Part shown: one piece after another, positions 6,811 through 13,610 of the stretch
How the letters are laid out: every line of letters starts with the position of its first letter
How positions within the stretch are numbered: position 1 is the first letter of the stretch
NCBI GenBank assembly: GCA_900769845.1
Contig: CAAGIF010000008.1
Coordinates: forward strand, 1-19,394
Direction of reading: 5' to 3'
DNA from: an uncultured Oscillospiraceae bacterium
Lineage (GTDB): Bacteria > Bacillota_A > Clostridia > Oscillospirales > Oscillospiraceae
Length of the DNA: 19,394 nt
Position numbers and translations under genes: made by a program
Notes under the pieces: generated by a model
Databases searched by the model: none
What the model saw: only the letters and a program-made list of their open reading frames with translations
Told to the model about the DNA's origin: nothing

Positions 6811-7765
6811 GAATCTTCCCTTCCTTGGCGTGATTCTCAGAAGAACCGGTAAGTGCATTGCAAATGCTGTCGGAGATCATCCGAACATTTTCTTCTTCCA
6901 GAATGGTATCCTTGGGTGTATGGATTTTGTCACAGTAAAGGATTCCGCATTTGCTGCGCTGCATAGCGGAAAATGCTACACCATTAGCGAAATTTGCCTG
7001 GTCAGAGGGATAAATGGAGACCCCTTTTTCCCGGAGCACAAGGGTCTTGCAGCCGTTGCTTCCTGCTATGCTGCGGAGAAGTTTTATGAACTGCGGATTC
7101 TTTTTCACTTTACTATTAGGCACCATCAGCAATTCATCACCGTCACCAACGCAGTCCATATTCAAAATTAACTGGTTTTTCACCTGTTTACGATGTTGGG
7201 AAGCATATGCAGAAGATCCAAACAGTCCCTGTTCTTCCATATCAAACAGAACAAAACAAACCTGATCCCGATATGCATCGGGAAGATTTTTGGCAATTTC
7301 CAGAACAGTTACAACGCCGGAAGTATTATCATTGGCGTTATTCTTATTTGCCGGACCAAACATCATCCAGCAGCAAAATCCTATAAGAAACAAGCCAAAT
7401 GCTCTGATAGTAATATCGAGATTTTTCGACAGAAATGCTACTACCGCGACCAACGGAAGAATAATGGCAACTATCATCAGAACCTGGAGAATCTGGTAAC
7501 CAATAAAGGTAAACAAATTACACGGTGTGACCAAGTTGGGAAAAGGTAGTCTGGCCGGCGTATCATAATGCGCTGTTATAATATATTTTGCCTTTTCAGG
7601 ATTACCAATAATCACATTTTTGCAGCCAGGAAACCCCTTCTCAACAGATGTTTCATAGCCAAGCGTCTTTGCATAAGCAGTAACATCCTCGCGAAACGAC
7701 TTCTTCTGTTTTCCGGATTTCCGAACCGGATATTGGTGCAGAACATCCATAGGTTTTTCGATCAT
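6803..7765 (-). CDS. M28-family zinc aminopeptidase with membrane segments, first copy
   Basis: 320 aa, first gene behind the T-box. M28 ligands: His66 in TAHYDTP, Asp146 in NANDNTSG, Glu177-Glu178 in DMEEQGL, Asp204 in NMDCVGDG, His282 in DKIHTPKD. Long hydrophobic segments (about 84-112 and 117-136) interrupt the catalytic domain between the first two ligands; typical M28 enzymes have a soluble loop there. No N-terminal signal peptide, so the catalytic part probably faces the cytoplasm, or the fold is split by a membrane hairpin; topology is inference. Start ATG at 7765 follows GAAGGAG at 7 nt, right after the T-box terminator. Its expression should rise when tRNA-Tyr is uncharged. Confidence 0.88.
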   Translation of the reverse strand: MIEKPMDVLHQYPVRKSGKQKKSFREDVTAYAKTLGYETSVEKGFPGCKNVIIGNPEKAKYIITAHYDTPARLPFPNLVTPCNLFTFIGYQILQVLMIVAIILPLVAVVAFLSKNLDITIRAFGLFLIGFCCWMMFGPANKNNANDNTSGVVTVLEIAKNLPDAYRDQVCFVLFDMEEQGLFGSSAYASQHRKQVKNQLILNMDCVGDGDELLMVPNSKVKKNPQFIKLLRSIAGSNGCKTLVLREKGVSIYPSDQANFANGVAFSAMQRSKCGILYCDKIHTPKDTILEEENVRMISDSICNALTGSSENHAKEGKIHE

Positions 7766-7780
7766 ATTTATCTCTCCTTC

Positions 7781-7818
7781 AAAAAGAAACGCCCTCCGTC
7801 CTTTCGGACAGAGGGCGT
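7781..7818 (-). terminator. T-box intrinsic terminator
   Basis: Stem ACGCCCTC + GTCC (7789-7801) with GGAC + GAGGGCGT (7806-7818), one mismatch, TTTC loop region; on the minus strand followed by TTTCTTTTT. It is the regulated terminator of the T-box: the antiterminator uses the T-box sequence just upstream (7826-7838). Confidence 0.9.
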
Positions 7819-8042
7819 AAAGTTACGCGGTACCACCTCTGGTTCGGCATGACCTCACAGCCATACCCTCAGGGCGTCTGACAACGCCTCTCGCTGTTTC
7901 GGGCGAACCCGTCCTCCCCTACTGCTATTTTCAGGCAGGCCACTCCGGGAGGTATTTCAGCGGACTTTCCCACTGCCTTGCACCCACCGGCAGCTCTCTG
8001 GCGGAGAAGGGATCGCTTACTTGTTCCCATCACTGTGTTTAC
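7781..8042 (-). ncRNA. T-box riboswitch, tyrosine-type
   Basis: The minus-strand leader of the peptidase-tyrS operon has the T-box landmarks in order: an AGUA-type segment (GGAACAAGTAAG) early in stem I, a distal-loop region (CAGAGAG then GGTGGGTGCAAGG), a specifier region (CTGAAATACCTCCCGGAG), and the conserved T-box AGGTGGTACCGCG (7838-7826) before the terminator at 7789-7818. In the specifier loop TAC at 7954-7952 is the codon expected for tyrosine, in line with tyrS downstream; reading ACC (Thr) one base later cannot be excluded by eye. The UGGU bulge in the T-box would pair with an ACCA end, fitting a tRNA with discriminator A. Uncharged tRNA-Tyr should stabilise the antiterminator and allow transcription of both peptidases and tyrS. 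Confidence 0.93.
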
Positions 8043-8048
8043 TGGGTT

Positions 8049-8077
8049 ATCCTAACAAAAAGGAATCCTCTTGTCAA
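8049..8077 (-). promoter_or_regulatory. Promoter of the T-box operon
   Basis: Consensus TTGACA (8077-8072) and TAGGAT (8054-8049) separated by 17 bp; transcription should begin near 8042. The TGA stop of the upstream GNAT gene (8076-8074) lies inside the -35 box. Confidence 0.85.
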
Positions 8078-8664
8078 GTGTTTTGCTTTGAATAGTCGTA
8101 GAATCTGTCTAAATCCAATTGAAATGTCAGTGCATCGTAGATTCCTCCGCGAACTTCACGGATACCGGTTAACCGTCTGCACTCTACAAATCCCACTCGC
8201 TGAGCGCAGCGAATCATGCGTTCATTTCCAGACCAGGTTTGCAGGCATAGATTTTGAATGCCCTCGTCCAAATGATACTGGATCCACGCGGTTAGTGCTT
8301 GTGTCCCAAGCCCTTTCCCCCAGTAGCGGCTATTCAGAATCGAGATACCCAAGGCGCGGAATCCTTCGGGACAGGAATTATCTTTCAACCAATCATAGTT
8401 TTTGTCCAACTGATAGGAGTTTACTCTACCGATGTGCTGTCCATTGGCCGTGGTGATATGAAAACTCCACCGATGGCCGGAATGTTCCTTTTGCAGATAC
8501 GCCTTCATGGATTCCCGATATGCATCTGCATCGAAATCATCGAGGGATTCCCACGGCGCGTCCCAATCACTCCACTGCGTTTCAACGGTCATATATTGAA
8601 TGATATCTTCAATATCGGATTCAATCATATCCCGTAAAACAATATCACGATGTCTTATCTCCAT
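8074..8664 (-). CDS. GNAT family N-acetyltransferase, RimJ/RimL type
   Basis: 196 aa from ATG at 8664, with GGGAGGTGG upstream; the open frame continues to 8715 but without a ribosome binding site. Domain order fits the RimJ/RimL (Acetyltransf_3) group: IRHRDIVLRDMIESDIEDI at the start, a substrate region with many aromatic residues (WSDWDAPWESLDD), the acetyl-CoA loop SRYWGKGLGTQAL, and NERMIRCAQRVGFVECRRL near the end. This group acetylates protein N termini or small amines and includes some antibiotic-modifying enzymes; the substrate here is unknown. The start overlaps the stop of the tandem-GNAT gene by 10 nt, so the two are co-transcribed and probably translationally coupled under the same attenuator. 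Confidence 0.85.
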   Translation of the reverse strand: MEIRHRDIVLRDMIESDIEDIIQYMTVETQWSDWDAPWESLDDFDADAYRESMKAYLQKEHSGHRWSFHITTANGQHIGRVNSYQLDKNYDWLKDNSCPEGFRALGISILNSRYWGKGLGTQALTAWIQYHLDEGIQNLCLQTWSGNERMIRCAQRVGFVECRRLTGIREVRGGIYDALTFQLDLDRFYDYSKQNT

Positions 8665-9617
8665 GGTGCCACCTCCCAATCCACGCGTGAAAGCTCCATG
8701 TATATGTAGGGGCATCCGGGGTCTTCCAGATGCGCAGCACGTTTCGTTTCCTTGAAACCAAGTCTTTCATACAGGCTGATTGCTTTGATGTTCTCAGGAT
8801 TGGGGTCAACGTAGGCACTGCAGGCATTTCCGAGAAGGAAAGCCTGATTTATCGCATGCGCCAAACCGGCAAAGCCAATGCCCTTGCCTCTTGCGGCAGG
8901 GAGCAACTTAATGTCCATGCAGGCAAGACCCATTTCATCAACTTCATAAAAGCTTTCACCGCAGTAACCGACAGAAGATTCGTAGATACTGAAATGCTGC
9001 CGGGAAGGTGGGTTTTGTACCCAGGGAAGCCAGTCTTCTTCCAAACTCTCGATGGTTTCGTGTAGACCCTCCGGGAAACCAACAAAGTACATTACCTCCG
9101 GTGTGGCCCACAGACGCTGAACATTTGTAAGGTCCTCTTTCCCGGTAGGCTTAATCTGGGTATTGGACAGCTTGCATGTCATGCAGAGACTATCGGGAAC
9201 ATCTGGATCCTGATAAGCAGAATCCCGGAACCCAAGTTTTTCATACACATGTACTGCTACAGAATCTGCTTTCTTAACGCAAACTTCTACATAATTGAAT
9301 TTCTTTTCGCTTCGACAATGGTTCAGTACCAATTGCAGCGCCTTTTGTCCGATGCCACGGTTCTGAAATGCTGCATCAATCATAAATTCGCACAAGTGAT
9401 AGCAGGCAGGCTCCTCTTCCATGTCATGGAGCATAGCAAGTCCTACTATTTTCTCTTCATTGTAGATTCCCCAGCAAATTGCTCTTTGATCCCGGTAGGC
9501 ATAAGTCCTTGCCAGAATCATAGGCGCGGAAGCAACAAAATCTTTCTGTTCGTTGAAAACATGCAAATCGGCAGCTTCCATAAAATTCATTTCATTGATT
9601 GGGTGTAAGGTAATCAT
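8655..9617 (-). CDS. Tandem GNAT-domain acetyltransferase
   Basis: 320 aa with two GNAT domains in one chain. Domain 1 (about 1-152): LHVFNEQKDFVAS, CEFMIDAAFQNRGIGQKAL (acetyl-CoA loop Q-N-R-G-I-G) and VHVYEKLGFRDS; it resembles BltD/PaiA-like polyamine acetyltransferases by eye. Domain 2 (about 153-310): MDIKLLPAARGKGIGFAGL and ENIKAISLYERLGFKET. Both acetyl-CoA loops look intact, so both may be active. Start ATG at 9617 with GGAGG at 5 nt; that GGAGG is the 3' arm of a hairpin (9623-9645), and a 14-codon leader ORF lies just upstream, so translation is likely controlled. Candidate substrates are polyamines, aminoglycosides or other amines; none is proven by sequence. Confidence 0.85.
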   Translation of the reverse strand: MITLHPINEMNFMEAADLHVFNEQKDFVASAPMILARTYAYRDQRAICWGIYNEEKIVGLAMLHDMEEEPACYHLCEFMIDAAFQNRGIGQKALQLVLNHCRSEKKFNYVEVCVKKADSVAVHVYEKLGFRDSAYQDPDVPDSLCMTCKLSNTQIKPTGKEDLTNVQRLWATPEVMYFVGFPEGLHETIESLEEDWLPWVQNPPSRQHFSIYESSVGYCGESFYEVDEMGLACMDIKLLPAARGKGIGFAGLAHAINQAFLLGNACSAYVDPNPENIKAISLYERLGFKETKRAAHLEDPGCPYIYMELSRVDWEVAPWR

Positions 9618-9622
9618 AAATT

Positions 9623-9668
9623 CCTCCAAAAATAATGATTGGAGGGTATTATTCGGCGTGAACCCTCC
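9623..9668 (-). promoter_or_regulatory. Translational attenuator: two mutually exclusive hairpins
   Basis: Three short segments on the minus strand. Segment 1 GGAGGGT (9668-9662) lies inside the leader ORF, codons 9-11. Segment 2 ACCCTCCAA (9647-9639) begins two bases after the leader stop codon. Segment 3 TTGGAGG (9629-9623) contains the ribosome binding site of the tandem-GNAT gene. Segments 1 and 2 pair over 7 bp, and segments 2 and 3 pair over 7 bp with a 9-nt loop; both use CCTCC, so only one can form. 2:3 hides the ribosome binding site. A ribosome covering segment 2 (held at the leader stop) would open it; one held on segment 1 would favour 2:3. The polarity in the cell is unknown. Confidence 0.65.
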
Positions 9669-9693
9669 GCACACGCATAACATTCTTTCTCAT
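9649..9693 (-). CDS. 14-aa regulatory leader peptide
   Basis: ORF from ATG 9693 to TAA 9651-9649, peptide MRKNVMRVRRVHAE, preceded by AAGGAG with 9-nt spacing and lying behind a consensus promoter. The RVR(R) run is of the R/K-x-R/K type at which macrolide-bound ribosomes stall, for example the MRLR of the ErmD leader (known from the literature). The last codons and stop lie against the hairpin segments that control the next gene. It therefore has the layout of an antibiotic- or metabolite-responsive leader. The size, spacing and hairpins are seen; the inducer is inference. Confidence 0.65.
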   Translation of the reverse strand: MRKNVMRVRRVHAE

Positions 9694-9719
9694 AAACGAT
9701 CGCTCCTTTTTAATAATTT

Positions 9720-9747
9720 GACCGCTGCCCGATGTCAGGCAGCGGTC
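9720..9747 (-). other. 5' mRNA hairpin of the tandem-GNAT transcript
   Basis: Perfect 10-bp stem GACCGCTGCC (9720-9729) / GGCAGCGGTC (9738-9747), 8-nt loop, starting within a few bases of the predicted transcription start. No U-run follows, so it is better read as a 5' stabiliser of the leader mRNA than as a recN terminator. Confidence 0.6.
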
Positions 9748-9755
9748 TTATACAA

Positions 9756-9784
9756 ATAATACCAAAAATAAAATATATTGTCAA
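9756..9784 (-). promoter_or_regulatory. Promoter of the leader peptide and GNAT genes
   Basis: Consensus TTGACA (9784-9779), 17-bp spacing, TATTAT (9761-9756). Start expected near 9749. A second TTGACA lies 13 bp upstream in a tandem duplication, out of register with this -10. Confidence 0.85.
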
Positions 9785-9798
9785 GATATATTGTCAAG
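9773..9798. repeat. Perfect 13-bp tandem duplication over the -35 box
   Basis: ATATATTGTCAAG occurs at 9773-9785 and again at 9786-9798. Each copy holds a TTGACA on the minus strand; the upstream one contains the recN stop codon (9796-9794). Confidence 0.9.
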
Positions 9799-11443
9799 GA
9801 ATCAGCATCTCCTCGGCGCTTTTTAGCGTTGTTTCTGTAATGTTGGCGCCGCCGATGATCCGGGCGAGCTCCCGCTTTCTACCTTCAATGTCCAAAGGTG
9901 TAACTGTGGTATAGGTACGGCCGTCCCGTTCTCCCTTAGCGATGAGCAAATGGGTATCGCCCATGGCGGCAAGCTGGGGCAAATGGGTAACGCAAAGCAC
10001 CTGCTTGGAAGCTGCAACACTCTTCAGCTTTTCTGCAACCTTTTGGGCGGCCCGGCCGGAAACACCGGTATCCACCTCATCAAAGATCAGGGTATCGATC
10101 TTATCCTGCTCCGCCAGTACATTTTTCATGGCAAGCATAATTCGCGCTAACTCACCGCCGGAAGCGACCTTACTCATGGGTTTCAAGGCTTCACCCACAT
10201 TGGCAGACATGTAGAATGCAACGGAATCCGCTCCATTGGGCATCAGTTCCTGCTGGGCAAACTGGCAGGAAAACTGCACCTTGGGCATATCCAGCTGGGA
10301 AAGCTCTGTAAGAATCCTCCGGGACAGCTTTTCAGCCGCGCCCTTTCGATTGTCCCGAAGGGCGCAGGCGGCATCCCAGGCATCCTTTTCTGCGGATTCC
10401 AGCTTCTTCTTGAGCCGCTCCACATGATCGTCAGCAAATTCGATCTCATCCAGCTCCGTTTTTGCGCGCTCCAGATAGGCAAGTATCTCTTCACAGCTTG
10501 CGCCGTATTTTCTGCGGAGCTTATGGATCACATCCAACCGGCATTCGATCTTTTCCAGTTCATCGGCGGAATATGCCAGATCATCCCGCACCTCCCTGGA
10601 TACTTCAGCCACATCCTGCACCTGATACATTAGGTCCGTGACCTTCTCATGGAGCGAAGAAATATCATCGCTGTATCTGGCGATCCGAGCCAGTGCCCGC
10701 TCCGCCATGGACAGCAGACTTGCCGCGCCGTCGGTGTCACCCCCGCCGTAAAGATTCTCCACGGCATCGTTTAAGCCGTTGGCGATCTTTTCTGCGTTCT
10801 GCAGCAGCTTGCGCCGGGACTCCAGTTCTGCATCTTCTCCGGGTTCCAGTTCTGCCTTCTCAATCTCGGCGATCTGGTACTTCAGAGTTTCCATTCGGCG
10901 AAGCTTCTCCCCCTCATCCATGGAGATCCGGTTGATCTCACGGCGAAGGGAATCCATCACATCGTATTTCTGGCGATAGATATCCCGGAGGTCTTGGTTA
11001 TCGGCAAAAGAATCCAGGTAGATCAGATGATTGGCTTCGTCAAACAAAGCTGCGGAATCATGCTGACCGTGAATGTCAATCAGCTGAACGCCAAGTCGAT
11101 TCAGAATAGATACAGTAACCAGACTGCCGTTCACACGGCATATGTTCTTGCCATCCAGGAATATCTCCCGATGGATAACGGTCTCCGGATCGTAGGAAAC
11201 GCCGTTATCTTCGAACCATGCCAGTTGAGGAACATCGGTAAAAACAGCCCGGACGGAGGCCTTGTTGCTTCCGGTTCGGATCATATCCCGGTATGCCCGC
11301 TGACCAAGAATAGCGGAAATCGCGTCAATTACAATGGATTTACCAGCGCCGGTTTCACCGGTCAGTACATTAAAGCCACGGTCAAAGGAAATATCCGCGC
11401 ACTCAATGACCGCGATATTTTCAATATGCAGAAGACTCAGCAC
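9794..11443 (-). CDS. recN: DNA repair protein RecN
   Basis: 549 aa, usual length. SMC-like ATPase that acts in recombinational repair of double-strand breaks. Visible: Walker A GETGAGKS (29-36), long central charged helices that would form the coiled coil (for example MDEGEKLRRMETLKYQIAEI), the ABC signature SGGELARIMLAMK, Walker B LIFDEVDTGVSG and the downstream VTHLPQLAAMGD. Start is GTG at 11443, with GAGGAGG at 8 nt; an ATG 9 bases upstream is out of frame and closes at once. Last gene of the OLE-oapA-dxs-tlyA-nadK-argR-recN run, a classical Firmicutes order. Its stop codon overlaps the duplicated -35 region of the next promoter. Confidence 0.96.
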   Translation of the reverse strand: MLSLLHIENIAVIECADISFDRGFNVLTGETGAGKSIVIDAISAILGQRAYRDMIRTGSNKASVRAVFTDVPQLAWFEDNGVSYDPETVIHREIFLDGKNICRVNGSLVTVSILNRLGVQLIDIHGQHDSAALFDEANHLIYLDSFADNQDLRDIYRQKYDVMDSLRREINRISMDEGEKLRRMETLKYQIAEIEKAELEPGEDAELESRRKLLQNAEKIANGLNDAVENLYGGGDTDGAASLLSMAERALARIARYSDDISSLHEKVTDLMYQVQDVAEVSREVRDDLAYSADELEKIECRLDVIHKLRRKYGASCEEILAYLERAKTELDEIEFADDHVERLKKKLESAEKDAWDAACALRDNRKGAAEKLSRRILTELSQLDMPKVQFSCQFAQQELMPNGADSVAFYMSANVGEALKPMSKVASGGELARIMLAMKNVLAEQDKIDTLIFDEVDTGVSGRAAQKVAEKLKSVAASKQVLCVTHLPQLAAMGDTHLLIAKGERDGRTYTTVTPLDIEGRKRELARIIGGANITETTLKSAEEMLIP

Positions 11444-11464
11444 GGCATTTCCCTCCTCAAAAAA

Positions 11465-11917
11465 TTATCTGGTCAAATTACTGATCTCACCGCAGAACTG
11501 GGCTGCGGCGTTATTGTCCCGCATGACCACCATTACGGTGTCGTCACCGGCGAGAGTGCCCAGGACAACGCTCATGTTCATGGCGTCGATGGCAGCTGCG
11601 GCAGCTGCGGCAAGGCCGGGCATGGTATGGATCACCACTAGATTGTTGGCATAATCATAGCGGGTAACACATTCCCGGAAAATAGAATTCAGCCGGGAAG
11701 AAAATGTGGAAGGTACCTCCTTATTGGAGGCTGTGTAACGGTAAGTTCCCAGAGGGGTCAGTTCCTTTACCACCCGCAGATCCTTAATATCTCTGGAAAT
11801 GGTTGCCTGGGTGCAATGGAAACCGGATTTTGCCAAATACGTCAGAATATCCTCCTGGGTCTCCACATTCATAGTGGAAATAATTTCCATGATTTTAGCT
11901 TGTCTGTCAGTTTTCAT
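11465..11917 (-). CDS. argR: Arginine repressor ArgR/AhrC
   Basis: 150 aa. Controls arginine synthesis and catabolism as an arginine-binding hexamer. N-terminal winged helix: TQEDILTYLAKSGFHCTQATISRDIKDLRVVK, with the SRDI recognition helix; C-terminal oligomerisation and arginine-binding part: TMPGLAAAAAAAIDAM and GTLAGDDTVMVVMRD (the GTxAGDDT motif). Start ATG at 11917 with GAGGTG upstream; GTG at 11926 in the same frame is less likely because it forms part of that site. It lies 10 nt after the nadK stop, inside the operon, and 21 nt before recN. Confidence 0.94.
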   Translation of the reverse strand: MKTDRQAKIMEIISTMNVETQEDILTYLAKSGFHCTQATISRDIKDLRVVKELTPLGTYRYTASNKEVPSTFSSRLNSIFRECVTRYDYANNLVVIHTMPGLAAAAAAAIDAMNMSVVLGTLAGDDTVMVVMRDNNAAAQFCGEISNLTR

Positions 11918-11927
11918 ACCCCGCACC

Positions 11928-12794
11928 TCATTCTACATTTTTAAATTTCGTATAAACCAGATCGAAGAAGCTGCGTTCCTTCAGCCTCACCAATTTGGTT
12001 TCCAGATTACTCTTCTTAATTGTAGCCACATCACCCATATTCAAGCGAAGCGCCTTTCCGCCATCCACGGAAAGATAGGCGTTTCTCCGGGCATTGTGAT
12101 ACAGTTCCACCGTAAGAACCCGCCGGTCCGATGCTACCATACAGCGACTCATCACATCATGGGCACAAATGGGAGTGATCAAAATATTATTCGCCCCCGG
12201 CTCCACAATGGGGCCTCCGGCGGAAAGATTATAGGCAGTGGAACCGGTGGGAGTTGCCACAATAATGCCGTCACCGCCGCAGGTCATTGCCTCAACGCCG
12301 TCGCATTTTACCTGCAGATGGGCAATCCGGGCCACCGCCCCCTTGGTGATCACCACATCATTCAGTCCGATATCATGGAAAATAATGTCCCGGTCACGCT
12401 GAACGATCACATCCAGCATCATTCTGCTGTCAAGTGTATAGTCGTCCGTTGCCAGTCTGGCAAGCTGATCCAGCTCTGTGCTTTCCAGTTCAGCCATAAA
12501 TCCCATGGTTCCGATGTTGATTCCGAGAATGGGAATGTTGCGCCTGGTGGCGGCTTTGGCCATGTGCAGGATCGTACCGTCACCGCCGAAGCAGATCACC
12601 AGTTCCGTATTTAGCATTTCCCGGTCAAGCCGGTGGAAGCGAAGATCCTTGGGCAGTTCAAAGCTTCTGTCCACCTCAAAGGGCAGGCAGATCACACTCT
12701 CCACTCCAGCCTCCTTCAGAATCCGCGCAGCCTCCCGCACGGTCTGGAAATTTTTATCCCGATAGGGATTTGGGGTCAATATCACACGCTTCAT
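11928..12794 (-). CDS. nadK: NAD kinase
   Basis: 288 aa. Phosphorylates NAD to NADP. Motifs: GGDGT at 70-74 (CFGGDGTILHMAK), INIGTMGFMAELE, the NAD-binding TPTGSTAYNLSAGGPIV, and a C-terminal beta-rich part with LSVDGGKALRL. Start ATG at 12794 with GAGGTG at 8 nt; a TTG two codons earlier is not needed. It lies 12 nt after the tlyA stop. Confidence 0.95.
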   Translation of the reverse strand: MKRVILTPNPYRDKNFQTVREAARILKEAGVESVICLPFEVDRSFELPKDLRFHRLDREMLNTELVICFGGDGTILHMAKAATRRNIPILGINIGTMGFMAELESTELDQLARLATDDYTLDSRMMLDVIVQRDRDIIFHDIGLNDVVITKGAVARIAHLQVKCDGVEAMTCGGDGIIVATPTGSTAYNLSAGGPIVEPGANNILITPICAHDVMSRCMVASDRRVLTVELYHNARRNAYLSVDGGKALRLNMGDVATIKKSNLETKLVRLKERSFFDLVYTKFKNVE

Positions 12795-12806
12795 GTGCAA
12801 TGCACC

Positions 12807-13610
12807 TCAATCCAGTGTTTTATGAGCCTGGGCAACCACATCCGCTGTATCCGGCGTAATTCCCAGCACATCTGCAAGGGTCAGATGACCTAAAAATTCA
12901 ATATTCCCCTCAGGGCCCTTCACAGGGGAGAAGGTCAGTCCCAAAATCCGGAAATTCAGGGTATTCACAAGGGCAACGAACTTGTCAAGAACTATCTTGT
13001 GGATCTTGGGATCCCGGACAACGCCCTTCTTCCCTACATTTTCTTTTCCGGCTTCAAACTGGGGTTTGATCAGGCAAAGCACCTGGCCGGAATCAGGTTT
13101 CAACAGTTCCTTAATCGCAGGCAGAACAATCTCCAATCCAATGAAGCTCACATCGATCACAGACAGATCCAGGGGTTCTCCCAAATCTTCCGGGGTCACA
13201 TTTCGAATATTGGTTCGCTCCATCACCACCACCCGGGGATCGTTGCGGATCTTCCAATCCAACTGACCGTAGCCCACATCAATGGCAAAGACCTTACTGG
13301 CCCCCTGCTGCAGCAGACAATCCGTAAAACCGCCGGTGGACGCGCCGGAATCGCTGCACACGAACCCTTCCGGCTTCACGCCGAAGTCCCGCAGAGCTTT
13401 CTCCAGCTTCAAACCGCCCCGGCTGACATAAGGACAGACTGCGCCTCGAACTTCAATTTCCACGGTTTCCTCAAAGGATGTACCGGGCTTATCCGCCTTC
13501 TGTCCGTTCACATAGACATTGCCGCTCATGATGATCGCCTGAGCCTTGGAACGTGTCTCGGCATAGAGTCGCTCCACCAGCAAAACATCCAGCCTCTTTT
13601 TAATTTTCAT
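12807..13610 (-). CDS. tlyA: TlyA-family rRNA 2'-O-methyltransferase
   Basis: 267 aa. N-terminal S4 RNA-binding domain (about 3-66: KRLDVLLVERLYAETRSKAQAIIMSGNVYVNG), then an FtsJ-like methyltransferase: conserved linker SRGGLKLEKAL, the SAM site SDSGASTGGFTDCLLQQGA, DVGYGQLDWKIR, LSVIDVSFIGL and CLIKPQFEAG with the catalytic lysine. TlyA proteins methylate 16S and/or 23S rRNA riboses and in some bacteria set capreomycin sensitivity; which nucleotides are modified here cannot be read from sequence. Start ATG at 13610 with GGAGGT at 8 nt; it overlaps the end of dxs by 11 nt, so coupled. The Bacillus name is yqxC. Confidence 0.93.
   Translation of the reverse strand: MKIKKRLDVLLVERLYAETRSKAQAIIMSGNVYVNGQKADKPGTSFEETVEIEVRGAVCPYVSRGGLKLEKALRDFGVKPEGFVCSDSGASTGGFTDCLLQQGASKVFAIDVGYGQLDWKIRNDPRVVVMERTNIRNVTPEDLGEPLDLSVIDVSFIGLEIVLPAIKELLKPDSGQVLCLIKPQFEAGKENVGKKGVVRDPKIHKIVLDKFVALVNTLNFRILGLTFSPVKGPEGNIEFLGHLTLADVLGITPDTADVVAQAHKTLD

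Noticed and set aside
7826..8042. Specifier read as ACC (threonine) instead of TAC
   Set aside because: Both can be drawn by eye, but tyrS is in the operon and the TAC placement suits it. Kept as an open point in the T-box entry.
9720..9747. Terminator for recN
   Set aside because: Good stem, but no U-run on the minus strand and it lies downstream of a consensus promoter, within the next transcript's 5' end.
10994..11641. A 215-codon plus-strand frame opposite recN and argR
   Set aside because: Shadow of two confidently identified genes on the other strand.
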